Source: Variovorax sp. 770b2 (GTDB lineage: Bacteria; Pseudomonadota; Gammaproteobacteria; Burkholderiales; Burkholderiaceae_C). From it: 64,000 bases of DNA. The first letter of the stretch is position 1, and every line of letters begins with the position of its first letter. The position numbers and the translations under genes were made by a program. Below are positions 1 to 8,388 of the stretch, piece by piece. Below the pieces are notes generated by a model. It did not search any database and was not told where the DNA came from. It saw nothing but the letters and a program-made list of their open reading frames with translations. The stretch spans positions 124,001 to 188,000 of the forward strand of contig NZ_FOXJ01000001.1 in the NCBI RefSeq assembly GCF_900115685.1, in the 5' to 3' direction.

Positions 1-71
1 TTCCGGTCCGGCGGCGGGTGTCCGTGCCGCGCGGCCGCTGTGTCGCCTTCACGGGCGGAAAGAGTTCTCGT

Positions 72-1751
72 ATGTCATCTGCCAGTGGCAATGCCGCGGA
101 GGTCCGGCGCCTGCTGAAACCCTTCGCACCCTGGTTCGTGCTGTCCGCGGTCACCGGCATCGCCGCGGGCGTCGCCACGGTCGCGCTGCTGCGCACCATC
201 AACCAGGTGCTCAACCAGGAAGGCGGCATGGCCGGCGGCCTGTTGCTGACCTTCATCGCGCTGTGCGGCGTCGCGCTCTTCGGCCGCATGGCCTCGGACG
301 TGTCGACCAACTTCGTCGGCCAGCGCCTGGTGGCCCAGGTGCGCAAGAGCCTCGCGCAGAAGATCCTCGCGGCGCCCATCGACGCGCTGGAGCGCTACCG
401 CACCCACCGCCTGATGCCCGTGCTGTCGCAGGACGTGGACATGATCAGCGACGTGGCCTTCGTGCTCTCGTCCACGCTGATCGCGATCGCCGTCGCGCTC
501 GGCTGCCTGGTCTACCTGGCCATTCTTTCGCTGCCGCTGTTCGGCCTGCTGGTGGTGATGCTGGTGATCGGCGCCACGATCCAGATCATGGCGCAGGCCC
601 GCGCCGAAGTCGGCTTCTGGAAGGCGCGCGAATACGAAGACCAGCTGCACAAGGCCTACCGTGCGATCAGCGAGGGCGCCAAGGAGCTGCGCATGCACCG
701 CGCGCGCCGCACGCACATGTTCGGCGGCCAGATCGAGCGCATCGTGGACATCATCCGCAAAGTCAACGGCCGCGCGATCAACACCTACGTGATCGCCTCC
801 GCCTTCGGTTCGGCCCTCTTCTTCCTGCTGATCGCGCTCATCCTGGGCTGGGCCGCGTTCCGCAACACCGACCCGGCCGTGCTCAGCGGCTTCGTCCTCG
901 TGCTGCTGTTCCTGAAAGGGCCCATCGATTCCATCGCGCTCGCGCTGCCCAACGTCGGCCGCGCCAAGGTCGCGTTCCAGCGCATCGCCGACCTCTCGGC
1001 GCGCTTTGCCACGCCCGAGCCGCACCTGCACCTGGAGCACCCGGCCAGCATCGCCGCGCTCTCGCACGGCATCGGCATGAGCGGCGTGCGCTATGCCTTC
1101 GAGCCGGCCGAGGGCAGCGAGCCCTTCGTGCTCGGCCCGATCGACCTGCAGCTGCGCCGCGGCGAGATGGTGTTCGTCGTGGGCGACAACGGCTCGGGCA
1201 AGACCACCCTCATCAAGCTCCTGCTCGGCCTCTATGCGCCGCAGCAGGGCGAGGTGCTGCGCGACGACGCCGTCGTGACGCCCGAGACGCGCGACGACTA
1301 CCGCCAGCTCTTCACCACCGTGTTTTCCGACTTCTACCTGTTCGAGGACCTGGTCGCCAACAACAAGGGCGAAGAGAGCGCGCAGTCCCTGCCGCAGGCG
1401 GCGCTGCCGTACCTGCAGCGCCTGGAAATCGCCCACAAGGTGAGCGTGAAGGACGGCTCCTTCAGCACCGTGGACCTCTCCACCGGCCAGCGCAAGCGCC
1501 TGGCGCTGGTGCACGCCTACCTCGAAGGCCGTCCGGTGCTGGTGTTCGACGAATGGGCCGCCGACCAGGACCCGACCTTCCGCCACCTGTTCTACACCGA
1601 GCTCTTGCCCGAGCTGCGCGCCAAGGGGCACCTCCTGGTCGTCATCTCACACGACGACCGCTACTTCCACCTGGCCGACCGCGTCATCACGATGAAGTCG
1701 GGCCGCATCGCGGAAGACCGCGCGCGCGCACCGCAAGGCCTTGCCGCGTGA
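72..1751 (+). CDS. Cyclic peptide/siderophore ABC exporter, fused membrane and ATPase domains (PvdE/SyrD type)
   Basis: 559 aa. An N-terminal transmembrane domain (about residues 15-310, with the hydrophobic segments of a type I exporter half-transporter) is followed by an ATPase domain. Visible motifs are Walker A GDNGSGKTT (371-379), signature LSTGQ (469-473) in place of LSGGQ, Walker B with D493-E494 and the H-loop His527. The LSTGQRKRLAL form is typical of the PvdE/SyrD family, which moves acylated peptide siderophore precursors or lipopeptides across the inner membrane. The ATG at 72 is chosen over a GTG at 18 because GGAAAGAG sits about 8 nt upstream of it. The next gene is the hydroxamate-forming monooxygenase, so export of a nascent siderophore is inferred. 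Any biosynthetic NRPS genes lie outside the window. Confidence 0.88.
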   Translation: MSSASGNAAEVRRLLKPFAPWFVLSAVTGIAAGVATVALLRTINQVLNQEGGMAGGLLLTFIALCGVALFGRMASDVSTNFVGQRLVAQVRKSLAQKILAAPIDALERYRTHRLMPVLSQDVDMISDVAFVLSSTLIAIAVALGCLVYLAILSLPLFGLLVVMLVIGATIQIMAQARAEVGFWKAREYEDQLHKAYRAISEGAKELRMHRARRTHMFGGQIERIVDIIRKVNGRAINTYVIASAFGSALFFLLIALILGWAAFRNTDPAVLSGFVLVLLFLKGPIDSIALALPNVGRAKVAFQRIADLSARFATPEPHLHLEHPASIAALSHGIGMSGVRYAFEPAEGSEPFVLGPIDLQLRRGEMVFVVGDNGSGKTTLIKLLLGLYAPQQGEVLRDDAVVTPETRDDYRQLFTTVFSDFYLFEDLVANNKGEESAQSLPQAALPYLQRLEIAHKVSVKDGSFSTVDLSTGQRKRLALVHAYLEGRPVLVFDEWAADQDPTFRHLFYTELLPELRAKGHLLVVISHDDRYFHLADRVITMKSGRIAEDRARAPQGLAA

Positions 1752-1857
1752 GGGCGCCGGAGCGCTTCTTTCACGCCCGCCGTTTCGTTCACCGCCCCGA
1801 ATTTCCGATGCCGTGCATCCGCGGGCGTTCGCACATCACCACAGGAGTCGACATTCC

Positions 1858-3162
1858 ATGCAACACATCCATGACCTGATCGGCGTCGGATTCGGTCCGT
1901 CGAACATCGCGCTGGCCATCGCGCTCGAGGAAAAGCGCCATGGCGCCAAGCCGGTGGATGCCTTGTTCATCGAGCGCCAGCCCAGCTTCGCCTGGCATCC
2001 GCACATGCTGCTGGACCAGGCGCACATGCAGATCTCGTTCCTGAAGGACCTGGCCACGCTGCGCAACCCGACCAGCCGCTTCACCTTCATCAACTACCTG
2101 CACGAGAGCGGCCGGCTGCCGGACTTCATCAACCTCAAGAGCTTCTTTCCGAGCCGCCATGAATTCAACGACTACCTGGGCTGGGCCGCACGCCAGTTCG
2201 AGGCGTCGTGCGCCTACGGCGAAGAGGTGTTCGAGGTGCTGCCCGAAAAGCAGGGCGGCGAAGTCTCGCTGCTGCGCGTGCGCTCGCGCGGCGACGACGG
2301 GCGCGTGCAGGAGCGCCTGGCGCGCAACCTGGTGGTGAGCATCGGCGGCACGCCCAACATTCCCGAGGGCTTCCGCGCGCTGCGCGGCGACGGCCGGGTC
2401 TTTCACTCCAACAGCTACCTCAAAGACATCGCGCGCCACGGCCAGGCCCAGCGCGTCGCGATCATCGGCGCCGGCCAGAGCGCGGCCGAGATCTTCATGG
2501 ACCTGCAGGGGCGCCCGAACGCGCCGCAGGTCGACCTCATCATGCGCGCGCGTTCGATCCGCCCGGCCGACGACAGCGCGTTCGTCAACGAAGTCTTCAA
2601 TGTCGAATTCACCGACTACGTCTACAGCCGCCCGCAGGACGAACGCGCCGCGCTGCTGGACGAGGTGTCGCAGACCAACTACGCGGTGGCCGACCTCGAC
2701 CTGATCCAGCAGATCTTCAAAGTCTTCTACGACCAGAAGGTGGCGCGCGGCAACCGCCTGCGCATGCTGCGCCAGCACGACGTGCGTGCGGTGCGCGCCG
2801 CGAACGACGGCGTGCACCTGCAGCTATTCGACCAGGATGCGGGCCGCGAGAGCAGCGTGCGCTACGACGCCGTGGTGCTCGCCACCGGCTACATGCGCGA
2901 GCAACACAAGGACCTGCTGCAGCCCCTGGCCCCCTACCTGGGCGACTTCTCGGTCGACCGCTACTACCGCCTGGCGGCCACGCCCGATTTCCACCCGGGC
3001 ATCTTCCTGCAGGGCGCCTGCGAGGACAGCCACGGCATCAGCGACACGCTGCTGTCGGTGACCTCGGTGCGCACCGGCGAGATCGGCAACGCGCTCCTGG
3101 CCGCCATGCCGCGCATGCGCAGCAGCGCGCGCAGTGAAGAATCGACGCTCGCCCAGATCTAG
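1858..3162 (+). CDS. L-ornithine/lysine N-monooxygenase (PvdA/IucD family)
   Basis: 434 aa, close to the usual length of PvdA. It shows the N-terminal FAD motif GVGFGPSN (residues 9-16), the NADPH-binding GAGQSAAE (204-211) and the ATGY motif (342-345) typical of flavin N-hydroxylases. Family members use NADPH and O2 to hydroxylate the side-chain amine of ornithine or lysine, the first step toward the hydroxamate iron ligands of peptide siderophores; the enzyme is cytoplasmic. The start at 1858 is supported by AGGAG at 1843-1847. It follows the PvdE-like exporter by 106 nt and precedes the MacAB-type pump, so a hydroxamate siderophore locus is the natural reading. Ornithine is the more likely substrate but this cannot be decided from sequence alone. 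Confidence 0.9.
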   Translation: MQHIHDLIGVGFGPSNIALAIALEEKRHGAKPVDALFIERQPSFAWHPHMLLDQAHMQISFLKDLATLRNPTSRFTFINYLHESGRLPDFINLKSFFPSRHEFNDYLGWAARQFEASCAYGEEVFEVLPEKQGGEVSLLRVRSRGDDGRVQERLARNLVVSIGGTPNIPEGFRALRGDGRVFHSNSYLKDIARHGQAQRVAIIGAGQSAAEIFMDLQGRPNAPQVDLIMRARSIRPADDSAFVNEVFNVEFTDYVYSRPQDERAALLDEVSQTNYAVADLDLIQQIFKVFYDQKVARGNRLRMLRQHDVRAVRAANDGVHLQLFDQDAGRESSVRYDAVVLATGYMREQHKDLLQPLAPYLGDFSVDRYYRLAATPDFHPGIFLQGACEDSHGISDTLLSVTSVRTGEIGNALLAAMPRMRSSARSEESTLAQI

Positions 3163-3269
3163 CCCGCCCGCCTCCGACCGGCGTCCCGCCCGGACCGCGC
3201 CCGCCCGTCGCTCCGTTCGCTTCGCGGCGGGCAGGGCGGCTCGCGGCCCGCACGCCTTGCCTTCTTCCC

Positions 3270-4442
3270 ATGCGCCGAATCGTTCCTCTCCTGCTTCTTG
3301 CCGTGCTGTCGGTCACCTCCGGTGCCGGCTATCTTTGGGCGCGCCGCCCGGCCACCGAGATCGAATCGGTGCCGGTGGTGCGCGCCAACATCGAATCCAA
3401 TGTCACGGCGCTCGGCACACTGCAGCCGCGGCGCTACGTCGATGTCGGCGCGCAGGTCTCGGGGCAGATCCTGCGGCTGCCCGTGCAGCCGGGCGACGCC
3501 GTGCAGAAGGGGCAGTTGCTGGTCGAGATCGACCCCAGCGTGCAGCGCGCGACCGTCGATGCGGGCCGCGCCTCGCTCGCGGGCCTGCGCGCGCAGCTGG
3601 CCGAGCAGCGCGCGCAGCACCGGCTCGCCGAGCAGCAGCATGCGCGCCAGCGCCGCATGGCCGCCGACGGCGCCACGCGCGAGGAAGACGTGCAGGGCGC
3701 CGAAGCCGCGCTCGCCTCGGCCGCCGCGCGCATCGACAACCTCGCCGCGCAGATCGCGCAGACCCAGGCCACGCTCAAGGCCGACGAGGCGCGGCTGGGC
3801 TACACGCGCATCTTCGCGCCGATGGCCGGCACGGTCGTCTCGGTCGAGGCGCGCGAGGGCCAGACCCTCAACGCCACCTACCAGACGCCGAACGTGCTGC
3901 GCATCGCCGACCTGTCGTCGATGACGGTGTGGTCCGAGGTGTCCGAGGCGGACGTGCGGCGCGTCAAGCCCGGCATGCCGGTCTACTTCACCACGCTGGG
4001 CGCCGACCAGCGCCGCTGGCACGGCAAGGTGCGCCAGCTGCTGCCCGCGCCGCCGACGCCGGCGCCCAAGGCCGGAGGCTCCGAGGGCGGCTCCGCGCCG
4101 CAGACGGCCGCGAGCAAGGTCGTGGTCTACACGGCGCTCTTCGACGTGGACAACGCCGATGGCGAACTCATGCCGCAGATGACCGCGCAGGTCGCCTTCG
4201 TCGAGGCGTCGGCCAGGGATGCGGTCTCGGTGCCCGCGAACGCGCTGGTGCCGGTGGCGGGCGGCCGCGCCGACCGCACGGATCGGGCCATGGTGCGCGT
4301 GCTGCACGCGGACGGATCGGTGCAGACGCGCGAGCTGCGCATCGGCGTGCGCAACCGCGTCGCCGCGCAGGTGCTCGACGGGGTGCAGGTGGGCGAGCGC
4401 ATCGTCACCGGCACCGCCGAGCGCAAGGCAGGGAAGCCGTGA
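3270..4442 (+). CDS. macA: Periplasmic adaptor of a MacAB-type tripartite pump (PvdR-like)
   Basis: 390 aa membrane-fusion protein. It begins with one hydrophobic N-terminal segment (about residues 5-23) that anchors it in the inner membrane. Then come the first barrel-sandwich half with the GQI and V-x-x-G-D-x-V-x-K-G lipoyl signature (about 60-90), a long Ala/Arg/Gln-rich coiled-coil hairpin (about 95-175), the returning lipoyl half and a beta-barrel domain. MacA proteins link a MacB-type ABC permease to a TolC-like channel. Its stop overlaps the GTG start of the following macB, so the two are translationally coupled. Position beside PvdE-, PvdA- and PvdQ-like genes indicates a PvdR role in secreting or recycling siderophore rather than macrolide efflux; that assignment is inferred from context. 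Confidence 0.88.
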   Translation: MRRIVPLLLLAVLSVTSGAGYLWARRPATEIESVPVVRANIESNVTALGTLQPRRYVDVGAQVSGQILRLPVQPGDAVQKGQLLVEIDPSVQRATVDAGRASLAGLRAQLAEQRAQHRLAEQQHARQRRMAADGATREEDVQGAEAALASAAARIDNLAAQIAQTQATLKADEARLGYTRIFAPMAGTVVSVEAREGQTLNATYQTPNVLRIADLSSMTVWSEVSEADVRRVKPGMPVYFTTLGADQRRWHGKVRQLLPAPPTPAPKAGGSEGGSAPQTAASKVVVYTALFDVDNADGELMPQMTAQVAFVEASARDAVSVPANALVPVAGGRADRTDRAMVRVLHADGSVQTRELRIGVRNRVAAQVLDGVQVGERIVTGTAERKAGKP

Positions 4443-6454
4443 CACCCGCGACATCCGCGACATCCGCGACGCCTGCGGTGGGCCTGCCGCTGATCGAGTT
4501 GCAGGACATCCGCAAGTCCTACGGCCCCGCGGCGGGCGACAGCGCCGAAGGCGCCGAATCCCCGCCACCCGCCATGGTGCTGCGGGGCATCTCGCTGAAG
4601 CTCTTCGCGGGCGAGTTCGTCGCCATCGTCGGCGCCTCGGGCTCGGGCAAGTCCACGCTCATGCACATCCTGGGCTGCCTCGACCGGCCCAGCAGCGGGC
4701 GCTATCTCTTCGAGGGCGAGGACGTGGCCGGCTTCGACGCTGACGCGCTCGCCTGGCTGCGCCGCGAGGCCTTCGGCTTCGTGTTCCAGGGCTACCACCT
4801 CGTACCGACCGAATCGGCGCGCGAGAACGTGGAGATTCCAGCGCTCTACGCCGGCATGCCCGAGGCCGAGCGCCGCGTGCGCGCCACCGCCTTGCTCGAG
4901 CGGCTGGCCATGGGCGCGCGGCTGGACCACCGGCCCCACCAGCTCTCGGGCGGGCAGCAGCAGCGCGTGGCCATCGCGCGGGCGCTGATGAACGGCGGGC
5001 GCATCATCCTGGCCGACGAGCCCACCGGCGCGCTCGACAGCCAGAGCGGCGCCGAGGTGATGAAGCTGCTCAACGAGCTGGCCGATGCGGGCCACACGGT
5101 GATCCTCATCACGCACGACCGGAACGTGGCCGCGCAGGCGCGGCGCGTGATCGAGATTCGCGACGGGCAGATCGTGGCGGATTCGGGCGGCGCCCGGCCG
5201 GCCATCTCTGCTTGCCCTGCTGCACCGGCTGCATCGCGGCGCAACGCCAGCCACGCCCCCCAGGCCTCGCTCGCCGCCGACCTGCACGAGGCGGCGCGCG
5301 CCGCCTGGCGCGTGATGTGGAGCAACCGCTTTCGCACCGGCCTCACGCTGCTGGGCATCGTGATCGGCGTGGCCTCGGTGATCGCGATGCTCGCGGTCGG
5401 CAGCGGCTCGCAGCAGCAGGTGATGGCGCAGTTCGAGACCTTCGGCGTGCGCACCATGTTCGTCGCCGCGCGCGAGGGCAGCGTGCGCACGCCCGGCGCG
5501 CCGCTCACGCTGGCCGACGTCGAAACCGTGCGGGGCCTGGCCAACGTGGAGGCCGTGGCGCCCTACATCGAGGACCGCGTGGTCGTGCGCCGCGGCAACG
5601 TCGACCATGCGGCCGAGGGCGGCGGCACCACCGTGGGCTTCGCGCACGTGCTGGGCTGGGGCGTGAGCGAAGGCCTCATGTTCGACGAGGCCGACGAGCA
5701 GCGCGTGGCCAAGGTCGCGGTCATCGGCCAGACCGTGCGCCGCGCGCTCTTCGCCGACGGCACCGACCCGATCGGGCAGGACGTGCTGATCGACAAGGTG
5801 CCCTTCCAGGTCGTGGGCGTGCTCGCCGCCAAGGGCACCAGCGACGGCGAGGACCAGGACGACCGCGTGGTCGTGCCGTTCTCGGCCGCCGCCGCGCGCC
5901 TCTTTGGCCACCAGAACCCGACCTGGATCGGCGTGCAGGTGCGCGACATGGAGCAGGCCACCGAGACGGCCGAGGCGATAGAGACCGAGCTGGCTGCGCG
6001 CCGCCGCGTGCGCGACGTGCGCGTGTGGAACCGGGTCGAGGCGATCCGCGTGCAGTCGGCCACCGCCCGCGCGATGACGATGATGCTCGGCCTGATCGCC
6101 GCGATCTCGCTGGTGGTGGGCGGCATCGGCGTGATGAACGTGATGCTAATGACGGTGCGCGAACGCACGCGCGAAGTCGGCATCCGCATGGCGACCGGCG
6201 CGCGCCAGACCGACATCCTGCGCCAGTTCATGACCGAGGCGGTGCTGGTGACCTCCGTGGGCGGCACGGTGGGCGTGGCCGTGGGCCTTCTCATCGTCGC
6301 CGCGCTGATGCTGGCCGACGTGCCGGTGGTGTTCTCGCTGCTCGCGAGCATCGGGGCCTTCGGCTGCGCGGTGCTGACGGGGCTGGTGTTCGGCTTCATG
6401 CCCGCGCGCAACGCGGCGCGGCTGGACCCGGTCGTGGCATTGGCATCGCAATGA
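4439..6454 (+). CDS. macB: MacB-type ABC permease/ATPase (PvdT-like)
   Basis: 671 aa from a GTG that overlaps the macA stop (GTGA). The N-terminal ATPase has Walker [10 protein letters not shown] (65-73), LSGGQ (169-173) and Walker B with D193-E194. A linker rich in Ala, Pro and Ser leads to the first membrane helix (about 293-315), a large periplasmic domain and three C-terminal helices ending in the FtsX/MacB-type core. MacB enzymes use ATP in a mechanotransmission cycle that pushes periplasmic substrate through the adaptor and outer channel. The first 13 codons contain four Thr-Pro/Ser-Ala triplets encoded by a 9-nt tandem repeat. No in-frame ATG occurs before the ATPase domain begins, so the GTG is the best start. 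Inferred to be the PvdT equivalent. Confidence 0.88.
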   Translation: MTPATSATSATPAVGLPLIELQDIRKSYGPAAGDSAEGAESPPPAMVLRGISLKLFAGEFVAIVGASGSGKSTLMHILGCLDRPSSGRYLFEGEDVAGFDADALAWLRREAFGFVFQGYHLVPTESARENVEIPALYAGMPEAERRVRATALLERLAMGARLDHRPHQLSGGQQQRVAIARALMNGGRIILADEPTGALDSQSGAEVMKLLNELADAGHTVILITHDRNVAAQARRVIEIRDGQIVADSGGARPAISACPAAPAASRRNASHAPQASLAADLHEAARAAWRVMWSNRFRTGLTLLGIVIGVASVIAMLAVGSGSQQQVMAQFETFGVRTMFVAAREGSVRTPGAPLTLADVETVRGLANVEAVAPYIEDRVVVRRGNVDHAAEGGGTTVGFAHVLGWGVSEGLMFDEADEQRVAKVAVIGQTVRRALFADGTDPIGQDVLIDKVPFQVVGVLAAKGTSDGEDQDDRVVVPFSAAAARLFGHQNPTWIGVQVRDMEQATETAEAIETELAARRRVRDVRVWNRVEAIRVQSATARAMTMMLGLIAAISLVVGGIGVMNVMLMTVRERTREVGIRMATGARQTDILRQFMTEAVLVTSVGGTVGVAVGLLIVAALMLADVPVVFSLLASIGAFGCAVLTGLVFGFMPARNAARLDPVVALASQ

Positions 6455-7923
6455 GCGGCACGGCGAACCCGAGCGTACCGCGCAGCCTCCCGTCGTTGCT
6501 GTGCGAGTGGGCGTGCGTGTGCGTACTGTTGTCCGGCTGTGCCGCGACGGCGAACGATCCGCGGCCGCAGGCCGTCGAGCCCCCCGCAGCCTGGCGCAAC
6601 GCGCAGGCTGGCGGCAACGGCGCCGCCGTGGTCGATGCGCACTGGTGGCGCAGCTTCGGCAGCGGCGAACTCGACGCGCTGATCGAAGAGGCCCAATCCC
6701 GCAACCAGGACCTCGCGACGGCCCTGGCCCGCGTCGATGCCGCGCGGGCGCGGGCCCGCATCGCCGGGGCGGCCCTGGCGCCCGACCTCTCGGGCCGCCT
6801 GGACGCGGCCCGCGAGGCGCGCATGGGCGGCCGCGCGGATGTCGACGGCAACACCGGCTTCGTCGGCTTCGCCGCAAGCTACGAACTCGATCTCTGGGGG
6901 CGCCGCGGTGCGCTGCACCAGGAGGCATTGAAGGGCCTGCGCGCGAGCGAATTCGACCGCGATGCGGTGCGCCTGGGCGTGACGGCGGAGGTCGCCTCGT
7001 CGTGGCTGCAACTGCATGGACTGCGCGAGCGCGAAGCCATCGCACGGGACAACGTCGCCAACGCGGGGCGCGTGCTCCAGCTGGTGGAGGCGCGCAGCCG
7101 CGCCGGCGCGGTCACGCCGCTGGACCTCGCGCAGCAGCGCGGACTGGTCGCCGCGCGGCAGCGCGAGCTGGCGGCTTTGCAGCGACAGGCGAACGATGCC
7201 GAGACAGCGCTGGCGCAGTTGCTGGGTGCGCCGGCATGGCCGCCCGCGCTGCGCGCCGACCGGGAAGAGGGCATACAGGGCGCCACGCCTCTCGCATCGC
7301 TGAAGATGCCTTCGATCGAAGCCGGCATTCCCGCGCTGGCGCTCACCCGCCGTCCCGACATCGCGCGCGCCGAGGCTCGCCTGGCGGCCGCCGACGCGAA
7401 CCTGCAGGCCGCGCGCGCGGCGCTGCTGCCGGGCGTGAGCCTCGGCGCCACCATCGGGCTGCAGGGGCAGGCGCCGGGCCGGCTGATCGACAACCCGCTC
7501 TACAGCCTCGCAGCCGGCGTCGTGGCGCCAATCTTCGACGGCGGGCGGCTGCGCGGCGAACGCGACCTGTCCGAAGCGCGGCGCAGCGAGCTGCTCGCGG
7601 GTTATCGGGCCGCGATCCTCGGCGCTCTGGCCGATGCGGAGACCGCGCTCAACGCCGTCGCCGGCACCGATGCCCAGGCCTCGGCGCAGGCCGAGGAGCT
7701 GCTGCAGGCGCGCCGCGCCGCGGCGCTTTCGGAGTCGCGCTACCGCGCGGGCGCCGAGACGCTGCTGGTGCTGCTCGACGCGCAGCGCACGCTCTATGCC
7801 GCGCAGGATCTTGCCGTGCAGTTGCAACAGCAACGCCTGCAGTCGCGCGTTGCGCTGTACCGCGCGCTCGGCGGCGGATGGCGCGGCGATGCGGCCGCGC
7901 CGCTGGCGCAGGGCGGGGCCTGA
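6451..7923 (+). CDS. Outer-membrane efflux lipoprotein (OpmQ/OprM family)
   Basis: 490 aa. The start ATG overlaps the macB stop (ATGA). The N-terminus carries a hydrophobic stretch ending in LLSGC, a lipobox with Cys30 as the probable acylated residue. The body has the duplicated outer-membrane-factor repeat: the typical W-W-x-x-F-x-x-x-x-L-D-x-L-I segment near residue 67, long alpha-helical Ala/Arg/Glu-rich stretches, and the YELDLWGR element of NodT/OprM proteins. Members form trimeric channels spanning the outer membrane and periplasm. As the third cistron after macA and macB it completes a PvdR-PvdT-OpmQ-like pump that would secrete mature siderophore from the periplasm. Confidence 0.88.
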   Translation: MSGTANPSVPRSLPSLLCEWACVCVLLSGCAATANDPRPQAVEPPAAWRNAQAGGNGAAVVDAHWWRSFGSGELDALIEEAQSRNQDLATALARVDAARARARIAGAALAPDLSGRLDAAREARMGGRADVDGNTGFVGFAASYELDLWGRRGALHQEALKGLRASEFDRDAVRLGVTAEVASSWLQLHGLREREAIARDNVANAGRVLQLVEARSRAGAVTPLDLAQQRGLVAARQRELAALQRQANDAETALAQLLGAPAWPPALRADREEGIQGATPLASLKMPSIEAGIPALALTRRPDIARAEARLAAADANLQAARAALLPGVSLGATIGLQGQAPGRLIDNPLYSLAAGVVAPIFDGGRLRGERDLSEARRSELLAGYRAAILGALADAETALNAVAGTDAQASAQAEELLQARRAAALSESRYRAGAETLLVLLDAQRTLYAAQDLAVQLQQQRLQSRVALYRALGGGWRGDAAAPLAQGGA

Positions 7924-8042
7924 CGGCGCTTCGCCCATGTGTGCGCCCGCTTCCTCGGAACAGTCCGAAATGAACATATGCGGCGCTCCTTCGTCAATAC
8001 CAGAACGAGGTCGAATCCGGCCACAGACGAAGGCAGTCGACG

Positions 8043-8282
8043 ATGACCACCCGAACCCATGTTCCTGCAAATGCCGTTTTCGATACGGCGTGGGCGCTCT
8101 TCTGCCAGCTGCACGACACGCCCTCGCGCGCGCACGCGGACCAGCTCGTGGTCTGGCTGGCCGAGAGTCCCGGCCATGTGCGCGCGCTCGACGAGGCGCT
8201 GACGCTGTGGGCGCTCGCGGGTGCCGCGTTGATGAAGCCCGTGCTCGACGAGTCGCTGCGCGCAGGTCCCGACCTGCAGTGA
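8043..8282 (+). CDS. Stand-alone DUF4880 (FecR N-terminal-like) small protein
   Basis: 79 aa with no membrane segment. The pattern A-x-x-x-x-W-x-L-x-x-x-L-H (residues 14-26), then a W-L-x-x-x-P-x-H-x-x-A-L block and a final L-W, matches the N-terminal DUF4880 domain that FecR-family anti-sigma regulators use to contact ECF sigma factors. The FecR membrane helix and periplasmic receptor-sensing part are absent, and nothing in the next 100 nt restores them. It lies between the outer-membrane channel and the acylase of the siderophore block, on the same strand. A cytoplasmic modulator of an iron-starvation ECF sigma factor encoded outside the window is plausible but only inferred. The ATG follows a weak ribosome site. 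Confidence 0.6.
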   Translation: MTTRTHVPANAVFDTAWALFCQLHDTPSRAHADQLVVWLAESPGHVRALDEALTLWALAGAALMKPVLDESLRAGPDLQ

Positions 8283-8336
8283 GCGGCGCGGCGCCCGCGC
8301 ATCCCTTTCCTTTTCTTCTCCACGACGCACGGCAGC

Positions 8337-8354
8337 CGGCGGAACGTTCCGCCG
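8337..8354. promoter_or_regulatory. 18-bp perfect palindrome upstream of the acylase gene
   Basis: CGGCGGAACGTTCCGCCG reads identically on both strands and lies 35 nt before the acylase start codon, in the 106-nt gap after the DUF4880 gene. It could be an operator for a dimeric regulator, or a hairpin in the leader RNA. It lacks a T-tract, so a simple terminator is unlikely. Confidence 0.4.
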
Positions 8355-8388
8355 CGCCGCTCGCCTGTCATGCCCATCGAGGAACACC

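Noticed and set aside
5563..8070. 835-codon open frame antisense to macB and the efflux lipoprotein
   Set aside because: It mirrors third-position GC bias of the real genes; domains on the plus strand are complete and contiguous.
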